Positions 17,076 through 25,797 of a stretch of DNA of 64,000 nt are shown here, in pieces. The stretch lies in assembly GCA_014595895.1 (NCBI GenBank), contig JABUKB010000001.1, positions 124,001-188,000 of the forward strand, written 5' to 3'. This DNA comes from Lysinibacillus odysseyi. GTDB lineage: Bacteria > Bacillota > Bacilli > Bacillales_A > Planococcaceae. Below the pieces are notes generated by a model, which was not told the DNA's origin, searched no databases, and saw only the letters and a program-made list of their open reading frames with translations. Numbering within the stretch: the stretch's first letter is position 1; every line of letters starts with the position of its first letter. The translations under genes were made by a program, and so were the position numbers.

Positions 17076-18061
17076 TTGTGTTTCGACAAAAGCCAGCTAT
17101 TTTAGCTTGTGCAGCTGTCGCAGGGCCATTGGAAAAACGCAGTGTTTTCTTCTCCTATTTCGATAAGGTTTTAGAGGATGAACGCGTGTATGAGCAAACA
17201 AATGAAAAGGGACAAATGGCACTTGTACGAGAAACATGCAAAGTGCTTTTGGAAAAGGCGAAGGTAAAAAATTTAGATATTGATTATTTACTGAGTGGAG
17301 ATCTAGTGAATCAAATGACGCCGACTAGCTTTGCAGCAAGAGAGCTGGCAGTGTCCTTTATTGGGCTATTTTCTGCGTGTGCCACTTCCATTTCTTCAGT
17401 CATTGTAGCCAGTTTATTAACAGAGGTAGGAGCTTCAAATTTGGCAATTGCAGGAGCAGCAAGTCATCACAATTCAACCGAAAGGCAGTTCCGTTATCCA
17501 ATCGATTATGGCGCACAGAAACCAGCAACAGCCCAGTGGACGGTAACAGCAGCAGGGTATGTGCTAGTGGGCCAATATGTGGATGGAAGTCCGTATATTG
17601 CGGCAGCGACAGTCGGCAAGGTAATCGATTATGGACAAACAGATCCATTCCATATGGGAGCGGCCATGGCACCGGCAGCTTATCAGACAATTACAGATCA
17701 TTTGAAGCAGCGCGGGCAGAAAATAGCAGACTATGACGCCATTTTTACCGGTGATTTGGGCACATATGGTTTAAAGATACTGAAGGCTATGTTCGCAGAG
17801 GATGGAATTGGTCAGGAAGATCTAAAGATAATACGAGATGCAGGAGAAGAATATTATGGAGAGGACAAGCGCTTTCAAGCAGGTGCAAGCGGGGCAGGCT
17901 GTTCAGCTTCTGTATTCTTTAGCTATGTAGATTTGCAACTGAAAACAGGACGTTATCAAAAAGTATTGCTAGTTGCTACAGGGGCACTGCTATCACCGTT
18001 ATCTTATCAGCAAGGACAGTCGATTCCCTGTACTGCCCATGCAATTGAAGTCTGTGTTTAG
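17069..18061 (+). CDS. spoVAD: SpoVAD, DPA-binding protein of the SpoVA channel
   Basis: This 330-residue protein has a thiolase-like fold. It includes SGDLVNQMTPTSFAARELAV, LFSACATSISSV (Cys at a thiolase-like site) and the SGAGCSASVFFSY segment near residue 275. SpoVAD binds dipicolinic acid on the outer face of the spore inner membrane and is essential for DPA uptake. It sits between spoVAC and spoVAE, and the start overlaps the end of spoVAC. The family identification is clear; whether this is the main SpoVA or an accessory one depends on other loci not visible here. Confidence 0.95.
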   Translation: MVIVFRQKPAILACAAVAGPLEKRSVFFSYFDKVLEDERVYEQTNEKGQMALVRETCKVLLEKAKVKNLDIDYLLSGDLVNQMTPTSFAARELAVSFIGLFSACATSISSVIVASLLTEVGASNLAIAGAASHHNSTERQFRYPIDYGAQKPATAQWTVTAAGYVLVGQYVDGSPYIAAATVGKVIDYGQTDPFHMGAAMAPAAYQTITDHLKQRGQKIADYDAIFTGDLGTYGLKILKAMFAEDGIGQEDLKIIRDAGEEYYGEDKRFQAGASGAGCSASVFFSYVDLQLKTGRYQKVLLVATGALLSPLSYQQGQSIPCTAHAIEVCV

Positions 18062-18070
18062 GAGGTTTAT

Positions 18071-18436
18071 ATGATTTTTTCATTTTTATTTGCTTTTGTT
18101 GTTGGAGGATTGATTTGTGTAGTGGGGCAGCTGATGTTGGATGTCGGAAAGCTGACACCGGGGCACACATTATCCACGTTGGTCGTAGTGGGTGCTATTT
18201 TAGATGGCTTCGGTTTATACGAGCCGTTAATCGACCTTGCCGGAGCAGGTGCAACAGTACCAATTACGTCATTTGGTAACTCTTTAACACATGGAGCATT
18301 GGCAGAAGCAGAAAAACATGGGTTGGTAGGAGTGTTAACCGGAATGTTTGAGGTAACAAGTTCCGGGATTAGTGCGGCCATCTTATTTGGATTCATCGGC
18401 GCTTTATTATTCCGCTCAAAAGGGACAATTGACTAG
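18071..18436 (+). CDS. spoVAE: SpoVAE (SpoVAEb type)
   Basis: This 121-residue integral membrane protein contains [20 protein letters not shown] and [20 protein letters not shown], followed by [12 protein letters not shown], the SpoVAEb pattern. It follows spoVAD by 9 bases with AGGAGG before the ATG. The operon thus contains only a lipoprotein plus C, D and Eb; A, B, Ea and F are absent from this window. Confidence 0.94.
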   Translation: MIFSFLFAFVVGGLICVVGQLMLDVGKLTPGHTLSTLVVVGAILDGFGLYEPLIDLAGAGATVPITSFGNSLTHGALAEAEKHGLVGVLTGMFEVTSSGISAAILFGFIGALLFRSKGTID

Positions 18437-18451
18437 ACATTTATCCACGTT

Positions 18452-18484
18452 CTACTTGTAAGTGTTTCATACATTAACAAGTAG
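18452..18484. other. Hairpin between spoVAE and the yjcZ-type gene
   Basis: CTACTTGT pairs with ACAAGTAG around a 17-base loop. There is no T-run, so it is a weak terminator or an RNA processing or stability element between spoVAE and the small gene at 18501. Confidence 0.35.
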
Positions 18485-18500
18485 AGAGGGGGTGCGCTAA

Positions 18501-18635
18501 ATGGGTGGTTATTGGTCAGGCAATATGAACTGTCAGCAGCCGGCACCTTATTATGAAGAGGGCGGAGGTTCGACGTTTATATTAATTGTAGTGTTATTTA
18601 TTTTACTAATAATCGTTGGTACTACATTCATGTAA
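18501..18635 (+). CDS. YjcZ/SscA-type small sporulation membrane peptide
   Basis: This 44-residue peptide begins MGGYWSGNMNCQQPAPYYEE and has a glycine-rich turn. It ends in a single hydrophobic helix (STFILIVVLFILLIIVGTTF). The FxLIVVLFILLIIVG block is the hallmark of the YjcZ family of very small spore proteins (SscA is a member that affects spore coat assembly). The frame is 45 codons with a GGGGGTGC ribosome site upstream, and it is followed by AAGGAGG of the next sporulation gene. It is short enough to be missed by automated annotation. Confidence 0.8.
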   Translation: MGGYWSGNMNCQQPAPYYEEGGGSTFILIVVLFILLIIVGTTFM

Positions 18636-18647
18636 GGAGGAAGAGAG

Positions 18648-18893
18648 GTGGATTCATTTTTTAAACAGATTGAGCAAAAAACGGGCGTACCGATGGAAGA
18701 AGTATTTGCATTAGCCAATGCGATTCAGAATGCTAATTTCTCTAGCGAAAAACAAGTACGCAAAATCGTACGTAAAGTCGGCCGTTTAGCGAATAAATCA
18801 GTGAGTGCAGAAATGGAAGATCGCATTGTTCAATCGATTTTACAGGACGGCAAGTCAATTGACGTTAGTAAAATTCAAAGAATGATGAAATAA
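18648..18893 (+). CDS. spoVIF: SpoVIF (YjcC), late sporulation protein
   Basis: This 81-residue protein starts at a GTG after AGGAAGAGAG. It contains TGVPMEEVFALANAIQNANF and the Lys/Arg-rich VRKIVRKVGRLAN, matching SpoVIF, a small cytosolic protein needed for GerE-dependent coat gene expression in the mother cell. It is the last gene of a run of sporulation genes starting at the coat loci and is closed by a bidirectional terminator. Confidence 0.88.
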   Translation: MDSFFKQIEQKTGVPMEEVFALANAIQNANFSSEKQVRKIVRKVGRLANKSVSAEMEDRIVQSILQDGKSIDVSKIQRMMK

Positions 18894-18921
18894 AAAAGTG
18901 AGGCCGTGGCCTCACTTTTTT
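18892..18921. terminator. Bidirectional terminator between spoVIF and the GNAT gene
   Basis: AAAAAAGTGAGGCC-gt-GGCCTCACTTTTTT is symmetric with U-runs on both strands and overlaps the stop codon of the convergent acetyltransferase gene. Confidence 0.92.
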
Positions 18922-19348
18922 AAATATTCTTTTCCATAGCACGATGTGGAATATAAGCATCTAAAAACTCTGGAGATGTAACAACATAATCCAATTTTTC
19001 ATAGAATGGAATAGCATAGCTCTGCGCATGCAGCTTTAGCTTGTGCCAGCCCTGTTCTTTTGCATATTGCTCAACATGCTTCATGATCAGAATGCCTAGA
19101 TGTTTACCGCGATGTTCTTTTAAGACACACACACGTTCTACTTTTGCTACGCCTTCCTCAATTTCACGTACACGAGCAGCAGCGATAATCTGGTTGTCCT
19201 CTTGCACAATAAAATGGGCGGCGGTTTGGTCATGCTCATCTAGCTCGATATGCTCCGGTACGCCTTGTTCTTCTACAAAAACTTTTAAACGTACTTGAAA
19301 TGCTAATTTTTTTTCTTCTTCCGTTGTCACTAATTTCACTATTTGCAC
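18920..19348 (-). CDS. GNAT family N-acetyltransferase (YjcF-like)
   Basis: This protein of 142 residues has AFQVRLKVFVEEQGVPEHIE, the RVCVLKEHRGKHLGILIMKH acetyl-CoA loop (R/Q-x-x-G-x-G/A variant) and the C-terminal FYEKLDYV motif. It is a GNAT-fold enzyme of unknown acyl acceptor, like B. subtilis YjcF. The start is uncertain: a GTG at 19366 gives six more residues but no ribosome site, and the GTG at 19348 has GGAG 12 bases upstream. It overlaps or abuts the yjcG-like gene. Confidence 0.88.
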   Translation of the reverse strand: MQIVKLVTTEEEKKLAFQVRLKVFVEEQGVPEHIELDEHDQTAAHFIVQEDNQIIAAARVREIEEGVAKVERVCVLKEHRGKHLGILIMKHVEQYAKEQGWHKLKLHAQSYAIPFYEKLDYVVTSPEFLDAYIPHRAMEKNI

Positions 19349-19352
19349 GTAA

Positions 19353-19874
19353 TTATTCAGCTCCACTCAATCTAAATGTTTCATAAGTTGTCCATGAGCC
19401 ATCTTCAAGCTGGTATAAAATGTGGAAGCGATCAATGACTGTTTTTTCATCGACACCTGTCATACGCAATTGACCGTAAATATCATCGTGCTCTGCATCT
19501 GATAATTTTTGTGCAATCGTAATATGCGGGACAAAAACATGCTTTGGCTCGCCAATTTGTACTTCTTCCTGAATAGCTTTCTGGATATTTTCTAACTGTG
19601 GTGTCGGTTCAATACGAAAATAAATTGTATTGGTTGTTGGATAAAATGAACTAATGCGCGACGCGTGAATTTGAAGCGGTGCAAACCGTTCTGCAATCGC
19701 TTCTAATTTTTTAGCTATTTCCTGAATCCGTGTTTCATCTGCTTCGAATGCATCTTTCAAAGTCATATGCGGTGTAATGAGCGCATAATGTGGGTCATAA
19801 CGTTTTCGATAAGTGTTTGCTAAATCTTGAATCTGTTTTGATGGAAATGCAACGATACCGTATTTCAACTTCAT
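19353..19874 (-). CDS. 2H phosphoesterase superfamily protein (YjcG-like)
   Basis: This 173-residue protein has two HxT motifs, PHMTLKDAF (about residue 35) and PHITIAQKL (about residue 118), the signature of the 2'-5' RNA ligase/cyclic phosphodiesterase superfamily. B. subtilis YjcG has the same architecture and a solved structure, but its substrate is unknown. The ATG follows GGGAGGTT. It is second in a three-gene leftward run with the esterase upstream. Confidence 0.9.
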   Translation of the reverse strand: MKLKYGIVAFPSKQIQDLANTYRKRYDPHYALITPHMTLKDAFEADETRIQEIAKKLEAIAERFAPLQIHASRISSFYPTTNTIYFRIEPTPQLENIQKAIQEEVQIGEPKHVFVPHITIAQKLSDAEHDDIYGQLRMTGVDEKTVIDRFHILYQLEDGSWTTYETFRLSGAE

Positions 19875-19944
19875 AACCTCCCAAAATTCGAATTACTATC
19901 AATTATAACAGATGCCCTCTCTATTTTTCGCCTCTGCCGAACAA

Positions 19945-20664
19945 TTATCCGAAATTTTCAATTAAAGCGCGCTTTAAATCTGGTTTCCAATACTTCCAAG
20001 TATGATTTCCTTCGAATTCTTCATAAAATGTATCGTAACCACGCTCAATCATCAGTTGATGCATCTCGCGATTTGGTGTTAAAAAGTCCTTCACTGTTTT
20101 GTCCTTTAACATGACTGCATCTTCATCTGTCCCGATAATATGATAAATGAATAATTGATCAATCTGCTGAGCGGTTTTAACAGCCTCCATTACTTGCTCG
20201 TCTACATAAGGGGAGTGCAATATAGCTTTACCGAAAATATTTGGATATTTTAACGCCGCCATTAAGGAGACAGTGGCAGCCATCGAATCTCCGATTAGTC
20301 CACGATTGGTACCTAATGCTGTTGTAGAATATTCCCCTTCCAAGTAAGGCACTAACTCATGTGCTAAAAATCGTAAGTAGGCCTCATGCTGATCCCCAGA
20401 GGGAATATATTTGCGCTTGCGATCCTCAATGTTTTTGTACGGAACACCTACAATAATGAGGTTTTCGATTTCGTATTCATCAATTAATTCATCCGTTAAT
20501 CGTGGAATGCCGCCTAATTGGAAGTAATCTTTTCCATCTGAAGCGATGAGAATATTATATTTATGAAGTGGTGTATAATTTGCAGGGATATAAATCAAGA
20601 GTTGCATTTCCTCCCCTAAAGACTCACTGTAAAAAGAAAAGTCTCGCACTGTTCCTTTATCCAT
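19945..20664 (-). CDS. Esterase-like alpha/beta hydrolase (YjcH-like)
   Basis: This protein of 239 residues belongs to the putative esterase (esterase D/Fes) family. It has LLIYIPANYTPLHKYNILIA at the N-terminus, the nucleophile elbow GLIGDSMAA (GxSxA: Ser at about 136), and a late His in EGNHTWKYWKPDL that completes the triad with an intervening Asp. AGGAG is 9 bases before the ATG at 20664. It could act on small esters; no substrate is assignable. It is the first gene of the leftward YjcH-YjcG-YjcF group. Confidence 0.88.
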   Translation of the reverse strand: MDKGTVRDFSFYSESLGEEMQLLIYIPANYTPLHKYNILIASDGKDYFQLGGIPRLTDELIDEYEIENLIIVGVPYKNIEDRKRKYIPSGDQHEAYLRFLAHELVPYLEGEYSTTALGTNRGLIGDSMAATVSLMAALKYPNIFGKAILHSPYVDEQVMEAVKTAQQIDQLFIYHIIGTDEDAVMLKDKTVKDFLTPNREMHQLMIERGYDTFYEEFEGNHTWKYWKPDLKRALIENFG

Positions 20665-20818
20665 GATGATCACTCCTAGTTATTTTTATGACAAATTTTT
20701 GCTTATTTTTTTCTGAATTCATATTGAAATTGTATCATATTGATGTTTAAAGGTGTAATATGTAGGAAATGCTTTTAAATTCAATGGATATTTAATAATA
20801 GAAATGAGGATTTTATTT

Positions 20819-21400
20819 ATGCATAAAAATAATCATCGTATACACTCGGAGCAAGTCACGAAGGCTACAGAGGCAGCGTTAGCGAGAAGGGGCGTAACAA
20901 TTAAAGAGATTGCAGAGCTCGTTCATGAAATGCAAAAACCATATAATGTCGGCCTAACGCTTGAACACTGCATAAAGTCAGTGGAACGTGTATTGCGTAA
21001 ACGTGAAGTACAACATGCTGTCTTAGTGGGAGTGGAGCTAGATGAACTGGCAGAAAAGAAAATGCTTTCAGAGCCACTACAGTCCATTATTGAAAATGAT
21101 GAAGGTTTATTTGGTGTAGATGAAACCATTGCACTGGGTGCCGTTTTTACATATGGCAGCATCGCTGTGACAACATTCGGCCATTTAGATAAGAAAAAAA
21201 TCGGCATCATTGAAAAGCTCGACACAAAGGCGGGTAACGGTATTCATACGTTTTTAGATGATTTAGTGAGCAGTATTGCAGCCTGCGCAGCAGCACGTAT
21301 TGCCCATACGATGCGTGATTTAGAAGAAGAAGACGAGACATTTTTAGATGTGCCGCCTAGTGCGCTCGGTCCAGATGATAAACCTGAAAATAATATCTGA
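20819..21400 (+). CDS. Phosphatidylglycerophosphatase A family protein
   Basis: This 193-residue protein contains FGVDETIALGAVFTYGSIAV and the GNGIHTFLDDLVSSIAACAA stretch of the PgpA superfamily (as in B. subtilis YutG). It probably acts on a phospholipid head group or a related phosphate; classical PgpA dephosphorylates phosphatidylglycerol phosphate. This subfamily lacks the extended membrane helices of E. coli PgpA. The ATG at 20819 has TGAGGA about 8 bases before it. It is divergent from the esterase gene. Confidence 0.82.
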   Translation: MHKNNHRIHSEQVTKATEAALARRGVTIKEIAELVHEMQKPYNVGLTLEHCIKSVERVLRKREVQHAVLVGVELDELAEKKMLSEPLQSIIENDEGLFGVDETIALGAVFTYGSIAVTTFGHLDKKKIGIIEKLDTKAGNGIHTFLDDLVSSIAACAAARIAHTMRDLEEEDETFLDVPPSALGPDDKPENNI

Positions 21401-21404
21401 TATT

Positions 21405-21446
21405 ACGTAAGGAAAAATGGGAAACATTTTTCTTTACGTTTTTTTA
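21405..21446 (+). terminator. Terminator after the PgpA-family gene
   Basis: ACGTAAGGAAAAATG pairs with CATTTTTCTTTACGT and is followed by a T-run. Confidence 0.9.
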
Positions 21447-21627
21447 TTGCTTTGGAGTGAAGTTTTCCCCTTAGAGCTTCTGGAAATAAAGAAGTACTCT
21501 TAGTCTGTTGACAAACAGAATAACTCTCATCTTTTTAGCTGCCGAAGACTGTCAAAGGATTGACCGTAGCAATTTTCTGTAGAATCACGTACAATCAACA
21601 AAGGAAAAAAGAAAAGGAGTACGTTTT

Positions 21628-22287
21628 ATGAATGGGCGAGATATCAAAACATTGATAACAAGCGGTACGGTTATTATCGCTGTAGGATTATATTTACTAT
21701 TTGGCAATAAGCCGCCGACAGAAGAAGAATATGCAAAACAGCAAGCAGAGCAGCAAACAGCACAACAAAGTGAAGAAGCCGCTTCATCAGAAACTTCCAT
21801 ATCGCTTCAGGCAGCAGAGGAAGCAACGGGCAACACAGCTCAAGCTGTTAAATACCTTTCGGCTAACGATGGCGATACGTTTACAGTTGAATTGGATGGT
21901 CAAAAACAGCGGGTGCGTTTATTAATGCTAGATACACCTGAGATGAATTATGACAAAGGTAAACCGATGCCATATGCGGAAGAAGCAAAGCAATATACAA
22001 TCGAGTTATTAGAAAACGCGCAAGAGATTCAGCTATTATTCGACCGGGGTCCTGAAACAGATAAATATGACCGTTTACTGGCATATGTGTTTGTAGATGG
22101 TGTGTTATTGCAAGAAGCGATTTTATCGGAAGGGTACGGAGCGATTCGTTACGTAAATCCGCCGAACGATACATTAGAGGATGAGCTGCGCGCTATTCAA
22201 AAGGAAGCAGAACAACAAAAGAAAAATATTTGGTCACATGAAGGGTATTTTGAAAATAACCGTTTTAACGCTGAGACCGTTCAATGA
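21628..22287 (+). CDS. Membrane-anchored thermonuclease (SNase domain)
   Basis: This 219-residue protein has an N-terminal membrane segment (TSGTVIIAVGLYLLFG, residues 12-27), an E/Q/A-rich linker, and an SNase domain from about residue 72. Catalytic features are present: RLLMLDTPE (Arg), PYAEEAK (Glu), and DRGPETDKYDRLLAYVF (second Arg). Staphylococcal nuclease homologues are calcium-dependent and cleave DNA and RNA. It is probably surface-attached by an uncleaved signal anchor, resembling YncB-type nucleases of Bacillus. AAAAGGAG precedes the ATG. Confidence 0.9.
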   Translation: MNGRDIKTLITSGTVIIAVGLYLLFGNKPPTEEEYAKQQAEQQTAQQSEEAASSETSISLQAAEEATGNTAQAVKYLSANDGDTFTVELDGQKQRVRLLMLDTPEMNYDKGKPMPYAEEAKQYTIELLENAQEIQLLFDRGPETDKYDRLLAYVFVDGVLLQEAILSEGYGAIRYVNPPNDTLEDELRAIQKEAEQQKKNIWSHEGYFENNRFNAETVQ

Positions 22288-22293
22288 TCCTAG

Positions 22294-22333
22294 AAATATC
22301 ATGCAGGCATCCGTCTGGATGATATTTTTTTAT
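22294..22333 (+). terminator. Terminator after the nuclease gene
   Basis: AAATATCATGCAG pairs with CTGGATGATATTT and is followed by TTTTT. Confidence 0.88.
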
Positions 22334-22485
22334 AAACCCGTTTGTCTATACAAAAAATGGGGAATGGGGTGCTGTATGAATTGTGTAGATAATATGCTGG
22401 CTACATAAGTCAGGGCTGCATCTCACGGATAAAGGGGAGATGTGTCTCTTACATACAATTTAACTTTTTAGGGGGCATCATCAAC

Positions 22486-23022
22486 ATGGCAAAGTGGGCA
22501 GTAGATCAAGCACATTCAAGTGTGGAGTTTCAAGTAAGGCACATGATGATATCGAAAGTGAAAGGTTATTTTGGTTCTTATACGGCTGATATTACTGCAG
22601 CAGATATCACCGATTTAACAACTGCATCGATTGCTTTTACGTTTGATGTAAATACAATTAGCACAAAAAATGGCGATCGTGACAATCATTTGCGCTCTGC
22701 CGATTTCTTTGATACCGAGCAGTATCCGGAAATTACTTTTATATCTACGAATATTGCAGGGAGCGACGGGGCATACAAAGTAACGGGTGATTTGACAATT
22801 CGCGATATCACGAAACCTGTAACGTTTGATGTAAAGTTCAACGGTAAAGGAACAAATCCCTGGGGTCAAGAAGTATACGGTTTTGAAGCAACATCTAGCA
22901 TCAACCGTGAAGAATTTGGCTTAACATGGAATGCCAACCTTGAAACAGGCGGCGTATTGGTCGGCAAAGATATTACTGTATTAGTAGAGTTAGAGGTAAG
23001 CCCGGAAGCAGAAGCAGCATAA
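22486..23022 (+). CDS. YceI family protein
   Basis: This 178-residue protein begins MAKWAVDQAHSSVEFQVRHM, the YceI opening, and continues with NHLRSADFFDTEQYPEITF and GDLTIRDITKPVTFDVKFNG, the conserved YceI blocks. The lipocalin-like barrel binds isoprenoid or other amphiphiles in known homologues; the physiological role is not settled. There is no signal peptide, so it is likely cytosolic here. GGGGG precedes the ATG at about 12 bases. A weak hairpin follows at 23055-23091. Confidence 0.93.
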   Translation: MAKWAVDQAHSSVEFQVRHMMISKVKGYFGSYTADITAADITDLTTASIAFTFDVNTISTKNGDRDNHLRSADFFDTEQYPEITFISTNIAGSDGAYKVTGDLTIRDITKPVTFDVKFNGKGTNPWGQEVYGFEATSSINREEFGLTWNANLETGGVLVGKDITVLVELEVSPEAEAA

Positions 23023-23054
23023 TATAAATTTTTGAATAGAAATAAATGAAAGAG

Positions 23055-23091
23055 AGGGGCATTGGGGAATCATACCGATGCTCCTATTTAT
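23055..23091 (+). terminator. Possible terminator after the YceI gene
   Basis: GAGGGGCATTGG pairs imperfectly with CCGATGCTCC and is followed by an AT-rich tract. Confidence 0.4.
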
Positions 23092-23234
23092 ATTTTGCGA
23101 AAGATAGGGCAGTTTTTTGAAAATAGTTATTAGAAAATAAAGAATTTTTTTGAATTGTGGGTTGCTTTTTTTTAGTAAGTATAATAATATAACTCATATA
23201 ATATAAAACCAAGTTGAATAATTGGTTTTAAGGG

Positions 23235-24017
23235 GTGATAACGATGACACCAATTGTATCGGTTGAACAAGTATCAAAATCATATAAGGAACAAGGTCCT
23301 CTTGTACTACATAATATTTCCTTTGACATTGAGAAGGGTGAAGTAATTTCTCTGCTAGGAAAAAGCGGCTGCGGAAAAAGTACCCTGCTAAACTGTATTG
23401 GCGGATTTGAGGACACAAATACAGGGCAAGTTTTGCTAGAAGGCACGGTTGTAAAAAAGCCGAGCAAGCGCTGTGTGATGCTCATGCAAAATTACGGTTT
23501 ACTGCCGTGGCGTTCCGTTCTTAAAAATGTAGAGCTTGGATTAGAAGGGATGGAACTTTCTAAACAAGAGATGACTGAACGTGCGAAACATTATTTAGAA
23601 ATGGTGGGGTTAGCGGATAATGCCTCAGCATTGCCAAGTGAACTATCAGGTGGGATGCAACAGCGTGTAGCGATTGCGAGGGCACTTGCCATTCAACCGG
23701 AAGTCATTTTAATGGATGAACCCTTTGGAGCTCTCGATACATTCACACGTTATTATTTGCAAGATGAGCTTATGCAAATACAACAGCGTGAGAAAATGAC
23801 CATCATTTTAGTTACGCATGATATTGATGAAGCGATTTATTTATCTGACCGCATACTCATTATGAAACCAAATCCAGGAGAAATTCATAAAGAAATTTCT
23901 ATACAAATGGCTAAGCCGCGTGATCGTTCAGATGCAGATTTTCAGCATTATCGAGAGATGATATTTAAAGAGTTCCAATTCACGAATGTCAAAGCAGAAA
24001 TCGAGTTTAATATATAG
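23235..24017 (+). CDS. ABC transporter ATP-binding protein (SsuB/TauB-like)
   Basis: This 260-residue protein has all ABC motifs: Walker [10 protein letters not shown] (about residue 41), Q-loop [11 protein letters not shown], signature [15 protein letters not shown] and Walker [13 protein letters not shown]. The [16 protein letters not shown] and [13 protein letters not shown] segments are typical of the nitrate/sulfonate/taurine family. It energises the permease encoded downstream. It is the first gene of a B-A-C operon. The upstream 200 bases show an AT-rich promoter region without a recognisable riboswitch. Confidence 0.93.
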   Translation: MITMTPIVSVEQVSKSYKEQGPLVLHNISFDIEKGEVISLLGKSGCGKSTLLNCIGGFEDTNTGQVLLEGTVVKKPSKRCVMLMQNYGLLPWRSVLKNVELGLEGMELSKQEMTERAKHYLEMVGLADNASALPSELSGGMQQRVAIARALAIQPEVILMDEPFGALDTFTRYYLQDELMQIQQREKMTIILVTHDIDEAIYLSDRILIMKPNPGEIHKEISIQMAKPRDRSDADFQHYREMIFKEFQFTNVKAEIEFNI

Positions 24018-24028
24018 GGGGCTATGGG

Positions 24029-24967
24029 ATGAAAAAAATATATGGACTGCTAACACTGATTTTCGTGCTAGTGCTGGCCGCTTGCGGTGGTAACGAGACA
24101 GCTACCTCCACAGAAGAAGGCAAACCAGTTATCAAAATTGGTTACTTGCCGATTACGCACGCAGTACCACTTTATATGCAAAATGATGAAGCATATGAGG
24201 GCTATGAATTAGAACTAGTAAAATTCGGTTCTTGGCCAGAGCTAATGGATGCGCTAAATACAGGGGCAATTGATGGTGCTTCTGTACTGATTCAATTAGC
24301 GATGAATGCAAAAGAAAAAGGTGTCGATTTAAAAGCGGTGGCACTGGGGCATCGTGATGGCAATGTATTAATCGGAGGAAAAGAGATTGCATCCGTAGAG
24401 GATTTAAAAGGGAAGTCTTTTGCTATTCCAAGTCGTTTTTCAACACATAATATTTTACTTTATGAAATGCTGAAAAAGCACGGAATTGGCTATGACGAAG
24501 TCGATGTAGTGGAATTACCGCCAGCAGAAATGCCAGCTGCACTTGCAGAAGGTCGTATCGCTGGATATGTAGTAGCAGAACCGTTTGGCGCGATGTCAGT
24601 GGCACTTGAAAACGGGAAAGTGTTATACCAATCAGAAGAAATCTGGCAAGATTCGATTGACTGCGGTCTAGTACTGCGCGGTGACTTTATCGAAAATAAT
24701 AAGGCATTAGTGGAAAGTTTCGTTGCTGATTATGTAGCAGGCGGTGAGCTAGCTGAGCATAAGGATGAGCACACATATGAAGTGGTAGACGATTATTTAA
24801 CAGTAGAAAAAGATGTACTTGATTTATCGCTTGAGTGGATTTCATATGACAATTTAAGCATTGAAGAAGATAGTTACACAATCTTACGTGATGCGTTAAT
24901 CGAAATGGGTCTATCGGAAAACCCACCAATGTATGAAGAGTTTGTTGATGCAAGTTTTGTAGATTAG
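24029..24967 (+). CDS. ABC transporter substrate-binding lipoprotein (SsuA/NMT1-like)
   Basis: This 312-residue protein has a signal peptide and lipobox LVLAAC (Cys at 19). It is followed by the NitT/TauT-type binding fold, with IKIGYLPITHAVPLY and the mid-region EDLKGKSFAIPSRFSTHNIL. The ligand is unknown: the family covers sulfonates, aromatic sulfonates, nitrate, bicarbonate, thiamine precursors and riboflavin. The GGGGGC site precedes the ATG at 24029. It is placed between the ATPase and permease genes. Confidence 0.92.
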   Translation: MKKIYGLLTLIFVLVLAACGGNETATSTEEGKPVIKIGYLPITHAVPLYMQNDEAYEGYELELVKFGSWPELMDALNTGAIDGASVLIQLAMNAKEKGVDLKAVALGHRDGNVLIGGKEIASVEDLKGKSFAIPSRFSTHNILLYEMLKKHGIGYDEVDVVELPPAEMPAALAEGRIAGYVVAEPFGAMSVALENGKVLYQSEEIWQDSIDCGLVLRGDFIENNKALVESFVADYVAGGELAEHKDEHTYEVVDDYLTVEKDVLDLSLEWISYDNLSIEEDSYTILRDALIEMGLSENPPMYEEFVDASFVD

Positions 24968-24989
24968 TAGTTGACGGAGGGTAAGGAAT

Positions 24990-25751
24990 ATGGCCATATT
25001 GAGAAAATTTTCACCGATTGCGATCGGCTTTGTCTTACTGATCGTCGTGTGGCAAATTGCAACTATGATCGGTGGACATCAGGCGGCTCTCTTCCCTCCG
25101 CCATTAAAAGTGGGAGAAGCGTTGGCAGCCATTGTTTCGGATGGCTCCATCTTTACACATATACAGATTAGTTTGTTTCGCTTCTTTATGGGCTATATGG
25201 CAGCTGTTACAGCAGCTATTGCTTTAGGTCTTGTTCTCGGGAGACTGCCATTCATTTGGCAAGTAATTGATCCCATTGTACAGGTATTGCGACCGGTATC
25301 TCCGATTGCTTGGTCACCGTTTATCGTATTGTGGTTTGGCATTGGGAATATGCCGGCGATTGTTATTATTTTCATCGCTGCATTTTTCCCTGTCCTGTTG
25401 TCCACAGTATCGGCGGTGAAAAAGGTAGAAAAAACGTATTTACGCATTGCGGCTAACTTTGAAATGAGCGAAATCGAAACATTGCGCAAAATCATTTTAC
25501 CAGCTTCGTTCCCAATGATCGCCAATGGTTTGCATATGGCGTTAGGGTCTGCTTGGATTTTCCTGGTAGCTGGTGAAATGGTAGGAGCACAATCAGGACT
25601 TGGGTTCTTGATTGTCGATGCGCGAAATGCCTTGAGCTTGGATTTGGTAATGGCATGCATCGTTATGATTGGGGTGCTCGGATTGATTTTGGATAAATTG
25701 ATTCATTATTTCGAAGCATGGGTAAGCCGTATTTGGGGCGGCGCAAAATAA
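24990..25751 (+). CDS. ABC transporter permease (SsuC/TauC-like)
   Basis: This 253-residue membrane protein has about six helices and the binding-protein-dependent transport signature with EAA loop (FEMSEIETLRKIILPASFPM, about residue 155). It begins MAILRKFSPIAIGFVLLIVV. It forms the channel with the ATPase and lipoprotein genes upstream. GGAGGG precedes the ATG. The stop codon coincides with the start of one of the dispersed 23-base repeats. Confidence 0.93.
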   Translation: MAILRKFSPIAIGFVLLIVVWQIATMIGGHQAALFPPPLKVGEALAAIVSDGSIFTHIQISLFRFFMGYMAAVTAAIALGLVLGRLPFIWQVIDPIVQVLRPVSPIAWSPFIVLWFGIGNMPAIVIIFIAAFFPVLLSTVSAVKKVEKTYLRIAANFEMSEIETLRKIILPASFPMIANGLHMALGSAWIFLVAGEMVGAQSGLGFLIVDARNALSLDLVMACIVMIGVLGLILDKLIHYFEAWVSRIWGGAK

Positions 25752-25770
25752 ATTACTACCTGTTAATACG
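25748..25770. repeat. Dispersed 23-base repeat, copy C
   Basis: ATAAATTACTACCTGTTAAT and the following ACG overlap the permease stop codon. It matches the ends of the MITE at 15205-15470 except for two or three bases. Confidence 0.7.
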
Positions 25771-25773
25771 TAA

Positions 25774-25797
25774 TAAAAAAAGCCTGAATAATCAGGC
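25774..25797 (-). terminator. Terminator of the hxlR-type gene
   Basis: On the minus strand GCCTGATTATTCAGGC is followed by TTTTTTT. It begins inside the stop codon region of the HxlR gene and lies 23 bases from the convergent permease gene, so it may also serve that operon. Confidence 0.8.

Noticed and set aside
22376-22408. 10-codon frame MNCVDNMLAT between the nuclease and YceI genes
   Set aside because: Too short to support and without a clear ribosome site or family.
25193-25660. 155-codon minus-strand frame inside the permease gene
   Set aside because: Antisense shadow of a well-supported ABC permease; composition is that of complement-strand noise.
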